Under the pieces are notes generated by a model. The model worked only from the letters and a program-made list of their open reading frames with translations, searched no databases and was not told where the DNA came from. Below are positions 27,392 to 37,031 of a DNA stretch of 64,000 nucleotides, in pieces. The translations under genes were made by a program, and so were the position numbers. The stretch is from contig JAPSFM010000012.1 of the NCBI GenBank assembly GCA_035063885.1, positions 1 to 64,000 of the forward strand, in the 5' to 3' direction. Numbering within the stretch: the first letter of the stretch is position 1; each line of letters opens with the position of its first letter. The stretch is from CAADGY01 sp900696665. GTDB taxonomy: Bacteria; Acidobacteriota; Terriglobia; Bryobacterales; Bryobacteraceae.

Positions 27392-30300
27392 CTACCAAAG
27401 GAACTTCAACGACAACTGAATATCTCTGGGATCGCGGCTGGTACCGGAGATCCGCCCGAATTGCGCCGTTCCGAACGACGCACCCGGGAAACCGAACTCT
27501 GCGCGATTGAAGAGATTGAAGAACTCCGCCCGGAACTGCACGCGGCGCGCTTCATCAATCGCAAAACTCTTGAAAACCGAAAAGTCCCAGTTGTTTATGC
27601 CGGGTCCGATCACCGTGTTCCGGCCTGCCGTGCCCCATCGGAAGGCCCCCGCGCGCGCGAAGGCGTCCGTATTGAAGAAACGGTCTATGGTTCGTTCGTC
27701 GATATCGTTCGGATCACCCACCTGGTCGGGCCGCGCGCTGCCCTCTCCCGTATTCGGAGCATCGCCCGGCTGTCCAACGGTGAATGGCGAACCCGACCGC
27801 AACGTGAGGATTCCATTGATCTGCCAGTTGCCGAGAATCGCCTCCACAGGCCATGGGGCGGCCCCGAGGAAGGCTTTGCCGCGGCCGAACGGCAGATCGT
27901 AGAGCCAGCTCAGCGTGTAGCGGTGGCTGAAGTGCTGGGTACAAAGCCCGCGCTGCTGACTGAAGTCCCGCCCATTCTGAATAGATGTGCCCTCCCCTAC
28001 AAAGGTCGAATCACTATTGCTGATGCATTTCGCAAAAGTGTAGCCGGCCATGAACAGCAGGCCTTTAGAATACCGCTTTTCCCCCTGAATCTGGAGGCCA
28101 TGGTAGTTCGAATCACCACGCGAGCCAAGGCCGTTCACAACGCCGAAATTCGGATAGGGCCGCCTGGGTTGTATAGGTCCCGGACCCGGCGTGGCCTGGT
28201 TAGGCAGCGTCGCCCAGGGCAGCCGCAGCCCACGGTTGCCCACGTAAGCAACCTGCAATACCGTGTCGAAGCCCAGCGATTGTTGGATGTTGAAGTTCCA
28301 CTGGTGAACCTGTCCGTCCTTCCAGTCGGTGTCCACTGAAAAAGTCAATAGCGGAGTCGGAGGCGCAAGAGCCGTCGGGCGCCTAAGGTCGTAACGTCCG
28401 AAGTAGTACTGGCTGCTGGCATCCGTCTCCAGGTTTATGTTCGTCTGGCGAATGAATGGATCGTTAATGGCGAGGTCCACCCACGTGTTCGCCAGTTCCC
28501 GCTGGTAGAAGATCCCGTACGCGCCGCGAAACACCGTCTTGGCTCCTAGAAACTTCGGCGTCCAAGCGAATCCGATACGTGGCGCGAAATTGTTGAAATC
28601 GTCGTACGCCAGCGCGCTCGGGTATCCTTCGGGATCGCGCGCGGTGATAAGCCGCGCGCGATTTTGATCGAAGATCACAGTCGAAATCGTGTTGTCCTTC
28701 GACAAAGGCCGTCCCGCCCATTCGTACCGCAGTCCCAGGTTCAAGGTCAGTTCCGGCGTGACGCGCCAGTCGTCTTGAAACCAGGGCTCCACTACCGTGT
28801 AGCGGAAGTGCGGTGAGAAAACGTCTATACTCGTCAGCGTGTTGCGGGGATAGCCGAGCAGGTAGTCTCCGAACGGCTGCCCGGTCAAAAAGCCGTTAAA
28901 GCCGTAGACGCCTCGTGGGTAAATCGCCTCCGGAAAATTGTCCCGGTGCCGCCGCGCAATTGCGCCAAACTTGATGCTGTGGGATCCGCGCGTGTAATAG
29001 AAGCTGTCCTGCCATTGGTATGCTTCGTTTCGCCACGCTCGCGGGCCCGAAACGGATTGTCCGCCGTGTTCGCCAAATGAAGCGAACCCCGTCACATTCA
29101 TCTGCGGAATGCCCCAACAAGACGGGATTTCGCACAGCCCCTCCATCCCGAGTTCCCGCACGACGTTCACTTTACCCGCGCGCGCCTGGAATTCATTCTG
29201 GATAAACCGGCTGAAGCCCACACGGAAATCGTTCACCGCATTGGCGCCGATCAGGTGGGTCCAGGATACCAAAGCATTCTGGCCACGGAATTTTTGCGAA
29301 GCTCCATCTGTCGGAAACAGTCTCGGATACCGGAAGTCCGTGTCCTCGAAGATGTAGTGTCCGAAGATGGAATCGGACTCCGAGAAGCGATGGTCAATGC
29401 GCCAGTTGTATTGCCCGACGTTGATGCGCTGTGGATCGGTCGAGATCCAGTTGAACACTCCGGTGCGGTTTGGAAGCGGCACATACTGGTTCAGGATAGC
29501 TGCCGTGATCGGGTTGATGCGGTTTGAAGGGATCGTGTTATTCGGAAACGGCTGTCCGGTGAGCGGATCTCTTACCGTACCGATGCTGCTCAGGTTGCCG
29601 CTGCGAAGCTCAGCCGAAGGAACCGTGGTCAGTTGCGTAATGCCTTTGCGGACGCGGGTGCCTTCGTAGGCGCCGAATAGGAAGGTGCGGTTCCGTCCAT
29701 CATACTTCGGCAGCAGGAGAGGCCCTCCGCCCGCGATGCCGAATTGGTTTCGCCGGAACGCGGGCCGCTTCGTGCCCGTACGGTTGTTGAAGAAGTTGTT
29801 TGCGTCCAGGCGATTGTTCCGGAGAAACTCCCAGGCCGTGCCGTGAAATTGATTGGCGCCGGACTTCATAACGGCGTTGATCTGACCGCCTGCCTCCGTC
29901 CCGAATTCGGCGGAATAGTTTGTGCTTTGAACGCGAAATTCCTGGAGCGCGTCGATAATCGGCTCCACCGAGTTCGTCCCGTGCTGCACCTCTTTGGCCA
30001 TGAAGCCATTGATGAGAAACTGGTTCGCCGTCTGGCGCTGGCCGTTCACGCTGAACGCGGTCCCGGCCGCGCGCGCGCCATACTGACCGGCCACGGTCCC
30101 GCCGGAGCGCTCGGTCGACCCCGCCATTAGCACCATCAACTGTGTGAAGTTCCGGCCGTTCAACGGCAGATCAGTGATGGCTTTTGTCTCTACCACTCCG
30201 CCGATCTGGGAATCGGCCGTTTGCAACTGGGGCGCCGTAGAGGTGACCTGAACGGATTCGGTAACAGCACCGATCTCAAGCGCGAAGTCCATTTGGGCGC

Positions 30301-30604
30301 GCTGTGCCACCTCTACTCGGACGCTAGGCACGATCGCACGCTTGAACCCCGGCGCTTCGGCGGTAATCGTGTAGATCCCCACCGGGACGCTGGCAAACGA
30401 ATACAGTCCGTCACTACCAGCTATCGCGGACCGTGTATTGCCGGTACCCTCCTGCTCGAGCGTGATCTTTACATTTGGAACCGTGGCGCCTTGGGGGTCG
30501 ACAACACGTCCCTGTATGGATCCCGCCTCTTGCGCCCCCAATGGAATTGTGAGAATGGCGGCAACGAGAGTCGCGCCTCTGAACACTGTCGAAAGACTGT
30601 ACAT
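27392..30604 (-). CDS. Oar-like TonB-dependent receptor
   Basis: 1070 residues. Signal peptide 1-24 (IPLGAQE), carboxypeptidase-regulatory-like domain about 27-110, plug with LPLNGRNFTQL at 146-156, barrel ending DIQLSLKFLW. GGAGGGGGG six bases before the ATG is a strong ribosome site. Genes for the second amidohydrolase pair lie upstream in the same direction, 134 bases away, so it may be the distal gene of that group or have its own promoter. The 134-base gap (30605-30738) shows no clear promoter. Confidence 0.9.
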   Translation of the reverse strand: MYSLSTVFRGATLVAAILTIPLGAQEAGSIQGRVVDPQGATVPNVKITLEQEGTGNTRSAIAGSDGLYSFASVPVGIYTITAEAPGFKRAIVPSVRVEVAQRAQMDFALEIGAVTESVQVTSTAPQLQTADSQIGGVVETKAITDLPLNGRNFTQLMVLMAGSTERSGGTVAGQYGARAAGTAFSVNGQRQTANQFLINGFMAKEVQHGTNSVEPIIDALQEFRVQSTNYSAEFGTEAGGQINAVMKSGANQFHGTAWEFLRNNRLDANNFFNNRTGTKRPAFRRNQFGIAGGGPLLLPKYDGRNRTFLFGAYEGTRVRKGITQLTTVPSAELRSGNLSSIGTVRDPLTGQPFPNNTIPSNRINPITAAILNQYVPLPNRTGVFNWISTDPQRINVGQYNWRIDHRFSESDSIFGHYIFEDTDFRYPRLFPTDGASQKFRGQNALVSWTHLIGANAVNDFRVGFSRFIQNEFQARAGKVNVVRELGMEGLCEIPSCWGIPQMNVTGFASFGEHGGQSVSGPRAWRNEAYQWQDSFYYTRGSHSIKFGAIARRHRDNFPEAIYPRGVYGFNGFLTGQPFGDYLLGYPRNTLTSIDVFSPHFRYTVVEPWFQDDWRVTPELTLNLGLRYEWAGRPLSKDNTISTVIFDQNRARLITARDPEGYPSALAYDDFNNFAPRIGFAWTPKFLGAKTVFRGAYGIFYQRELANTWVDLAINDPFIRQTNINLETDASSQYYFGRYDLRRPTALAPPTPLLTFSVDTDWKDGQVHQWNFNIQQSLGFDTVLQVAYVGNRGLRLPWATLPNQATPGPGPIQPRRPYPNFGVVNGLGSRGDSNYHGLQIQGEKRYSKGLLFMAGYTFAKCISNSDSTFVGEGTSIQNGRDFSQQRGLCTQHFSHRYTLSWLYDLPFGRGKAFLGAAPWPVEAILGNWQINGILTLRSGSPFTVGQPGDAPNTGEGSARPDQVGDPNDIDERTIDRFFNTDAFARAGAFRWGTAGRNTVIGPGINNWDFSVFKSFAIDEARRVQFRAEFFNLFNRAEFGFPGASFGTAQFGRISGTSRDPRDIQLSLKFLW

Positions 30605-30738
30605 TTCAGGCCCCCCTCCAAGTTTGAAGCCGGCGGCTCAAAATGCTGGACCGCAATCCGTCTGCTATCCATAGTCAGAGGAAAATGCGCTTCTGTCAAT
30701 AGAAAAAGCGAGATGCGTGTGCCCGAAATGCGTACAAT

Positions 30739-31518
30739 TCAAAGTTGCAAGCGTAACAAGCGGGCTGCGTTGCGCGTTAAGATGTCTTCCTTATCCGCGG
30801 CGCTGACCTCCAGTACTTCTACCTTCACAATCGCCGGATCGGGATACTGGAAGGGCATGCCGCTGCCGAACAGAATGCGGTCTGCGCCCAAGTTCTCCAC
30901 CAGCCTGCCGAGCTCATTGGCCAGCACGGCCGACATCCGTCCGACATCGATCGAGTAGTTTGCCGGCAGCCCGGAACCTTTGCGGCCCAGTGCGGAGCCG
31001 GTGTATCCCAACCCGTTGAGAATGGCGAACTGCGCGGAGGGCGCTGCCCTGACCAGCCCCTCAATCTCAGCCAGGGGCACGTCTGGGATTTCGACAAGCC
31101 AAGTCCGCTGCCGTGGGTCCTCCACCCGGACCGGAATGGTGATAAGCATGCCGCGCCCGGTGGCTGCTTTTACAAGTTCCAGGCACGCCGGGTCGGTGAG
31201 CTTGTAGTTGTGCCAGCGCGGATACAGCCGGAGTCCCTTCATTCCGAGCTTCTCCTGACAGGTGGCGAGATCGTCCGCCCAGCCCGCGTACGTGGGATTG
31301 ATAACCGCGAACGGGATGAGGCGGTCGCGGTGGTGCTCCACTTCGGCAGCCAATTGCTCGTTGGCGGGCTGCACGTTCCGGTACGCGATTGCATCAGCGC
31401 TCGAAACGGCGGCCTGGCGGATCTTGCGGCTGTCCATCAACCGCAGGAGTTCAGGAGCCGTATTGTGCCGGAGCTGGCGAAAAGCAAAATGACCTAAGTA
31501 CGCATTGATATCGATCAT
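30739..31518 (-). CDS. amidohydrolase-2-like protein lacking metal ligands (probable pseudoenzyme)
   Basis: 259 residues. The N-terminal H-x-H is replaced by DINAYLG, the terminal Asp by Gly (FGSGMPFQYPD), and the mid His region reads FAILNGLGY. The GLRLYP strand persists. The changes are the same as in 16000-16770, so the two belong to one subfamily rather than two independent decays. It is coupled to the intact amidohydrolase by ATGA (31515-31518). The C-terminal TRNAARLLRL resembles KNALRLLRL of the other copy. It is probably a non-catalytic partner or a changed enzyme. No signal peptide. Confidence 0.8.
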   Translation of the reverse strand: MIDINAYLGHFAFRQLRHNTAPELLRLMDSRKIRQAAVSSADAIAYRNVQPANEQLAAEVEHHRDRLIPFAVINPTYAGWADDLATCQEKLGMKGLRLYPRWHNYKLTDPACLELVKAATGRGMLITIPVRVEDPRQRTWLVEIPDVPLAEIEGLVRAAPSAQFAILNGLGYTGSALGRKGSGLPANYSIDVGRMSAVLANELGRLVENLGADRILFGSGMPFQYPDPAIVKVEVLEVSAADKEDILTRNAARLLRLQL

Positions 31519-32384
31519 GACCGCTGCCTCCTCGCCATAATTCGGGCCATATTTCCACCCATGATCTTCGCTCTGTCGGATTCGCTGATCCGGGCGCCGC
31601 GTATCTTCCCGACGCCCGCCGTCATGCTCATATCGCATCCGAAAACAACGCGGTCGGCGCCAAGTGTTGCCACTGCCATTTCGATCATGCCTTCATCAAT
31701 GACGCTGCCGCTGGTGTCGAGATAGACCGTCGGAGCGTTTCGCAGGGACTTAATCTCCCATTCCCAATCGCCACCGCCGCCCACATGCCCGCAAATAATC
31801 GTTGCCTCCGGGTACCGGCTGGCTACTTTCGCGATATGGGAGCCATCGCTGATGCGTGGCTGGTCCGCCAAGTAGTAGTGCATGTGCCCGGCATGCGTAA
31901 GGATGGGAATGCGCAGCTCGATCGTAAGCTCCACAAGGGGATAGAGAACCGGCTCGTCAATCCAATACTCGTTGTAGAGCTTTACGCCCATGAAGCCGCG
32001 TTCTTCGACGCAGCGCCGGACATCGTCGAGCGCGTCCTTCGTGTATCCGGGATTGACGTAGGCATACCCCAGGATCCGGCCCGGAAATCGCTTTGTCGAT
32101 TCGGCTACCTGCCGGTTGCACTCGCGAAACTGATCCGCCGTAGCCGGACGGCGCGCCGTCAGCATCGAGCAGCAGAGTTGGTCAATGCCGAGCTTATCCG
32201 CCGCTTCGACAAGCTGGCTATCGCTGTCCCGCAATACTCCCGAACTTTGCGCATAAAGATGCGCATGGCAGTCGATGGTTTTTGTGGAGCCGGTCGAGCG
32301 TGTTTGCGCACCCAATGCAGGCGCCACGCCAGCCGCTCCGGCGCGTTCCAGAAACGCGCGTCGTGAGAGAGAATCAGATGTCAT
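31515..32384 (-). CDS. Tat-exported amidohydrolase family protein, intact
   Basis: 289 residues. Twin-arginine signal LSRRAFLERAGAAGVAPALGA (Arg 8-9), then the H40/H42 motif DCHAH, GVKLYNE, THAGH, GHVGGGGD and FGCDMS: metal ligands all visible. It is a larger relative of 16767-17504. The start at 32384 gives the best Tat peptide; a coupled ATG at 32414, overlapping the preceding stop as TGATG, would add ten residues before it. It may act on a lactone in the periplasm, while its metal-less partner has no signal. The difference in predicted location between the partners is odd and weakens a simple complex model. Confidence 0.8.
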   Translation of the reverse strand: MTSDSLSRRAFLERAGAAGVAPALGAQTRSTGSTKTIDCHAHLYAQSSGVLRDSDSQLVEAADKLGIDQLCCSMLTARRPATADQFRECNRQVAESTKRFPGRILGYAYVNPGYTKDALDDVRRCVEERGFMGVKLYNEYWIDEPVLYPLVELTIELRIPILTHAGHMHYYLADQPRISDGSHIAKVASRYPEATIICGHVGGGGDWEWEIKSLRNAPTVYLDTSGSVIDEGMIEMAVATLGADRVVFGCDMSMTAGVGKIRGARISESDRAKIMGGNMARIMARRQRS

Positions 32385-32413
32385 AAGAGAGAACCTGCAC
32401 GGATAGGCCAACA

Positions 32414-33319
32414 TCAAGCGCGGAGAATCCGCCGCACACGGCTGGCGTTGTCCGTGACCTCGTCCTTAAACTTTGGAAACATTCCGACGATTACCGCATC
32501 GTTCGGTTTAATGCTATCGAAGGTGAACTGGAATGCGCGCTCCAACTCTTCCGCGTTGTTGATGCGCCGGCCGGCTGCCAGAATCTTGAAGACCAGGCAG
32601 GGCTTTTTTGTCTGCCGGACTACTTTGAACATGCGCGCGGGGTCACCCTCCAAATAAACCTCGCCTGCGGGTAGGGGCAGTTCACCGGTTATTTTTCGCA
32701 CTTCATCGGCCGTCCGCGTTACCTGGTAGCAACAGGTCATATAAAAGTCGGTGTCCCAACCTTCCTCTTCGGCCCGCGCTATGTTCGCCGGTGTGTGAGA
32801 AGACATCCCCACCATCACTCCACTATCCCTCACCTGCTTGAGGAACGTGCGGATTTTATCGAATTCCCGGCGGCGGCACAAACTGTCCGTCACACCGCCA
32901 TGATGCACAATCCCGATGGGACCGGCTTTCGCAAGCTTCCTGATCAAATCGGGGTCTTCGTGCAACTCACGGGAGCTTAAGAGAATCCACTGGAGCCGGC
33001 CGCCGCCGGCGCGGTGGCGTTCCAGATCGGCCATACTGCGCTGATTATAGGAGAACTGCCACGTGTTGATGCCATTCCGCTCGCAGCGGCTGAGGGTCTG
33101 GCACACGTTTTCAGTGGTGCTCCACTCCCGCATCACATCGTCAAAAATCCGGTTGAAATGAGAGTATCCATAAAACGGGTTCGCACCAATGATCAGCCGG
33201 GTGACCTGAAATTTGCCAAGTGAGATAGCAGGCAACAGAGGGGGTGAAGTCGCTGCCGCGGGGACCACCGCCGGCAGCGCCGCGGCGGATTTCAGAAAAA
33301 TGCGTCGAGGAGTCGTCAT
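32414..33319 (-). CDS. Tat-exported TIM-barrel protein of unrecognised family
   Basis: 301 residues. Signal: TPRRIFLKSAAALPAVVPAAA (twin Arg within the first ten residues). The remainder has repeated strand-helix units (VTRLIIGANPF, INTWQFSYN, IGIVHHGGVTD, VMVGMSSHTPANIARA, LVFKILAAGR, DAVIVGMFP) consistent with a TIM barrel, distantly aldo/keto-reductase-like. No cofactor motif can be assigned. ATG at 33325 lies one base after GGAG, whereas ATG at 33319 is seven bases after it, so the latter is chosen. It is first in a unit with the amidohydrolase pair and is coupled to it through 32414. Confidence 0.7.
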   Translation of the reverse strand: MTTPRRIFLKSAAALPAVVPAAATSPPLLPAISLGKFQVTRLIIGANPFYGYSHFNRIFDDVMREWSTTENVCQTLSRCERNGINTWQFSYNQRSMADLERHRAGGGRLQWILLSSRELHEDPDLIRKLAKAGPIGIVHHGGVTDSLCRRREFDKIRTFLKQVRDSGVMVGMSSHTPANIARAEEEGWDTDFYMTCCYQVTRTADEVRKITGELPLPAGEVYLEGDPARMFKVVRQTKKPCLVFKILAAGRRINNAEELERAFQFTFDSIKPNDAVIVGMFPKFKDEVTDNASRVRRILRA

Positions 33320-33404
33320 GTACATACTCCGGAGTTACAGATTGCCAACTCCACTATATAAGAGAGTGAAGTTACGGGCAATCGCCCCGGAGCACCGGCG
33401 CCGG

Positions 33405-33423
33405 GCGGACGCTCAGCGTCCGC
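33405..33423. terminator. GC-rich hairpin downstream of receptor gene
   Basis: GCGGACGC-TCA-GCGTCCGC is a perfect 8-bp stem with a 3-base loop. It lies 31 bases beyond the stop of the receptor gene 33455-36892 on the minus strand, before the next start at 33319. There is no T-run, so it could be a transcript-stabilising or attenuating hairpin rather than a classical terminator. Confidence 0.45.
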
Positions 33424-33454
33424 ATCTCCCCGCCGTCAGTACAGGTACCGGCTG

Positions 33455-36400
33455 TTAAAACCGAAACGTGAGCGAAAACTGGATCTGCCGGGGCGGACGC
33501 GTGGAACCGATTCGCCCGGAGTTGACGTTTCCGGATTGTACTGTGCTATTCGACGCGGGGCCCCATTGAGTGTGGTTAAACGCATTGAATAGGTCCATCC
33601 GGAAAACGAGAGCGCCCGTCTCGGCCGGAAACCCTGTCCTGGTTGTCTTCTCGAGCGAAAAGTTCCAATTGTTAATTCCCGGATCTTCATAGACGCCGAT
33701 GGGCGAATTGCCAAAAGTCCCAAAAGCAGGCTGCTCGAAACACGCCGCGTTGAACCATTGGAACCGGTTGCGTCCGCCGGGAACGTCCCGCGGGTCGCAG
33801 ACACGGTTCGGCATGATACCGTAGCCGGTACCGGAAAGGTCGTTGGTGGTAACGCGATTTGGCGCTCCGGTCGTCATGTCGGCAATCGTGCTGATGGTCC
33901 AACCGCCCGCGATGAAACCGGCGGCGCCGTTCGTCCACATGCCCCGTCCAGGCCCGAAGGGGAGATCGTACGAAATGGCATTGACGAAACGCAAGCGCGG
34001 TGTGAGCTGGGCGGGCCCTTCCCATATGTAAGGATAGGCGCCGTGCTGGTTCCCGCTATCGCTGGGACCGAGCATCGCACTGACTATATTCTTCGCGAAG
34101 GTGAAACTGGAGTTGAAGACAAGTCCCTTCCAGTAGTTTCCACGCAGGCTGGCGCCCAAGCCGTGATAGTTGCCGTACCCGATAGGCTTCCAAGTTCCAA
34201 TGACCCCCCACTGCGGGAAGGGACGCCGCGCGTTGATGGGCACACCGGCGAGAGACCCTTGCGGAAGTGCAGGAGCATTCACATCCACGAACTGGGGCAG
34301 GTGGTACGCGTGAGTGCCCTGATAGGAGATCTCTGCCGCCAGCGTCGACCCGAACCTCTGCTGAATGCTGGCCGACCATTCCTGCACGGTGGAAGCAGGA
34401 TAGTATCCCGGGACAAACCGGAATGTGCCAAGCGGCGTGGAGTTCGGGCGGGGTATTGCCGTCGGTTCCGGGAACGGAAAGTTACCCTGCACCTGGAGAC
34501 TCGGCACCTGCTCACTCGACGAAATGACCGGTTCGTACCGTAGCTTGAACGGCGCGACAGCCGAACTGATGTCGGAGAACTGGTTGGTGTTGCTGTTGCC
34601 GTCGTAGTAAATGCCGTAGCCCGCCCGGAACACCGTGCTGCCGGTCACCGAGTACGCCAATCCAATTCGTGGAGCGAGATTTAATTTGCGCGTTCGATGT
34701 CCTTCCGGGGGAATGTTGGAGTTCAGCGGGGCATCCTTGCCGAAGTCGGTTGCCGGATTCAAATAATCCAATGGGTTCTGGAGTACGTACAGGATGTTCC
34801 CATTGACTTCGTCGAAGCTCGCGACGTTGTGGCGCGGAACCAGCCACGGGCTCCAGTATTCATATCGCAAGCCATAGTTCAGCGTGAGTTTGCTCGTGAC
34901 ACGCCAGGAATCCTGGGCATACACGCCGTAGTAGCGCTTGTGCCCGCGGTAAGCAGCGTTGTTCAATTGGAACAGCCCATTGAGCGGCGTCCCCAGCAGG
35001 AACGTCGCAAACGCGTTCCCGCCATTAGCGAGCCCGAGAGCGTTTCTGGCGGCGGCGCAGGCGGTATTCCCATCCGGGCAGGCCGACGTAAACACCGGCG
35101 TGAAATTGAAGTAGCCTTTATCGTTTGACTGGTTCTGGTAATAGAAACGGCGCTCGATGGTCTGGAATCCGAACTTCAGGTTGTGCCGTCCGCGAATGTG
35201 CGTAATGTCGTCTCCAACCTGGTAAAGGTTGTCCGTGCCATCCAGGAGAAAGCTCAGCGTGCTGTTCATTGAATACCCGGTTCCGCCGAACGATGGTCCG
35301 CCAGCCAGTTGGGAGGTGTTCAGCAATCCAATCGCAGCCGAGGCATTCGCGGCATTCAAATCCTTTCCGTATAGCCATTTCGGGCGGGCATAACCTACCA
35401 TGAAATCGTTCACCGTGTTCGTCGAGAGAATCCGCGTCCAATGCACCACGGCGCTTTGGTCGCTGGCATTCTGCGATAGACCAGCCAGCGATTCAACAGG
35501 CTGGTTGATGGTCGGCGCGACGGTTTTCGAATACCGGCCGTAGATGCGGTCGGCTTCGCTCTTCGCCCAGTCCATCCGAAGCACTCCCTGGTCGCTGTCG
35601 ATCCGCTGCCGGGCATCCCCGATGTAGCGCGGAATGCCGTCGATCACCGTATTCGGTGTGAGCACATAGTTCTCCAGGAACTTCAGAGTGACCGGATCCA
35701 CGCAGGTCGGGCGCGGCGCGCAAAGGGCCGTCGCTCCGAGCGGAATGCGATTCCCGGGGAATGGCTCTCTCAAGCCCGTCACTGGATCGTATCGATACGG
35801 ATTGTAGATGGTCGGTGTGGGAAGAAACGTGTTGTTCGGCCCGGCAGGACGGAACTGCGAAAAATCACCCTGTCGGATATCGTTCGGCGGAACTGTGACG
35901 ATCGACAGCGTCGACTGCCGGACCCGCAACCCTTCATAGGCTCCGAAAAAGAACAGCTTGTTGGAAATCAGCGGTCCGCCCAGCGCTCCGCCGAACTGGT
36001 TCTGGCGGAAAGGATTCTTTCTGCGGCCTGCGAGATTGTTGAAGAAAGAGCTGGCGTCCAGTTCTTCGTTGCGCAGGTACTCGTACACCTCTCCGTGAAA
36101 CCGGTTGGTCCCGCTTCGCGTGATGACGTTAACCGCGGCTACGCCGTTGCCGAACTCGGCGTTCATGCTGGAGACGTGAATCTTCATTTCCTGAATGGCT
36201 GAGGGTGGCGTCTGGGGTGTCGTCTGGCGGTAGACGGAACTTTGCACGTTCACCCCGTCGATGGAGACGTTGGTCGCCGAATCGCGATTTCCCGCGGCAA
36301 AAATGCCGGAGGAGCGGAACAGCGGACTGGATGGATTCGACCCGAGCACAGCGTTCATCGAGAATCCGGCGAATGAAGCCGTTGGCGCAATGTTCTGAAG

Positions 36401-36892
36401 CGACACGTGCGGCAACGTGGTTGCCAGGTCGAAGAAGTTGCGTCCGTTCAGCGGTAGATCCTCTACCAGTTTGGTGCCGATGGTGCCCGCTACTTCCGCG
36501 GTACTTGTCGAGAGGAGTTCCGCGCCCGCCGCGACGACCGTGACCGATTCAGTGGTTTCTCCAATTTCAAGCCTGAAATCCACCTGCGCGGCTTGAGTCA
36601 CTTGAGCCACGCGATTCTTGACCTCGGACCTTTTGAAGCCGGGGTGAGTCACCGTTACGTCATACGTTCCGGGGACGACGGAAGGAAACGCGTAAGAGCC
36701 TCCCGCATCGCTAACCGCGTTCCGTTCCTCACCTGTGTCCACATTTCGTATCGTCACCCTCGCGTTGGGAACGGCGGCGCCGGTCGGATCCGTGATGAGT
36801 CCGCGAATGCTAGTGGATGTTTCGACCTGCGCAAAGCACAGGCCGAAAAAGGCGAGCGTAAATGCGAATAGACTTGCGCACCGGTATACCAT
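33455..36892 (-). CDS. Oar-like TonB-dependent receptor
   Basis: 1145 residues. Signal peptide 1-22 (FGLCFAQ), carboxypeptidase-regulatory-like domain about 27-110, plug with LPLNGRNFFDL at 146-156, barrel ending QIQFSLTFRF. It has several Cys pairs in extracellular-type loops (CAPRPTC, CPDGNTAC), more than its paralogues. GAGGG precedes the ATG. It lies 135 bases upstream of the TIM-barrel gene with a hairpin between, and may be its own transcript or the start of that cluster. The 139-base gap to the LysR gene shows no clear promoter. Confidence 0.9.
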   Translation of the reverse strand: MVYRCASLFAFTLAFFGLCFAQVETSTSIRGLITDPTGAAVPNARVTIRNVDTGEERNAVSDAGGSYAFPSVVPGTYDVTVTHPGFKRSEVKNRVAQVTQAAQVDFRLEIGETTESVTVVAAGAELLSTSTAEVAGTIGTKLVEDLPLNGRNFFDLATTLPHVSLQNIAPTASFAGFSMNAVLGSNPSSPLFRSSGIFAAGNRDSATNVSIDGVNVQSSVYRQTTPQTPPSAIQEMKIHVSSMNAEFGNGVAAVNVITRSGTNRFHGEVYEYLRNEELDASSFFNNLAGRRKNPFRQNQFGGALGGPLISNKLFFFGAYEGLRVRQSTLSIVTVPPNDIRQGDFSQFRPAGPNNTFLPTPTIYNPYRYDPVTGLREPFPGNRIPLGATALCAPRPTCVDPVTLKFLENYVLTPNTVIDGIPRYIGDARQRIDSDQGVLRMDWAKSEADRIYGRYSKTVAPTINQPVESLAGLSQNASDQSAVVHWTRILSTNTVNDFMVGYARPKWLYGKDLNAANASAAIGLLNTSQLAGGPSFGGTGYSMNSTLSFLLDGTDNLYQVGDDITHIRGRHNLKFGFQTIERRFYYQNQSNDKGYFNFTPVFTSACPDGNTACAAARNALGLANGGNAFATFLLGTPLNGLFQLNNAAYRGHKRYYGVYAQDSWRVTSKLTLNYGLRYEYWSPWLVPRHNVASFDEVNGNILYVLQNPLDYLNPATDFGKDAPLNSNIPPEGHRTRKLNLAPRIGLAYSVTGSTVFRAGYGIYYDGNSNTNQFSDISSAVAPFKLRYEPVISSSEQVPSLQVQGNFPFPEPTAIPRPNSTPLGTFRFVPGYYPASTVQEWSASIQQRFGSTLAAEISYQGTHAYHLPQFVDVNAPALPQGSLAGVPINARRPFPQWGVIGTWKPIGYGNYHGLGASLRGNYWKGLVFNSSFTFAKNIVSAMLGPSDSGNQHGAYPYIWEGPAQLTPRLRFVNAISYDLPFGPGRGMWTNGAAGFIAGGWTISTIADMTTGAPNRVTTNDLSGTGYGIMPNRVCDPRDVPGGRNRFQWFNAACFEQPAFGTFGNSPIGVYEDPGINNWNFSLEKTTRTGFPAETGALVFRMDLFNAFNHTQWGPASNSTVQSGNVNSGRIGSTRPPRQIQFSLTFRF

Positions 36893-37031
36893 GGCTAACC
36901 CTCTCTCTCTGCAAATGCCTAGTGACGACCCGTTGCGAGCCGATTTGTAAGAAAATACTACTTGCAGAGATGCATCCGCGTCAAATACAGAAATTCGTTA
37001 TTTTGATCGAATGTTGATATGGATCAGCCGG

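Noticed and set aside
36992..37011. ATTCG/CGAAT inverted repeat after the LysR gene
   Set aside because: Only five base pairs with a ten-base loop; too weak to call a terminator.
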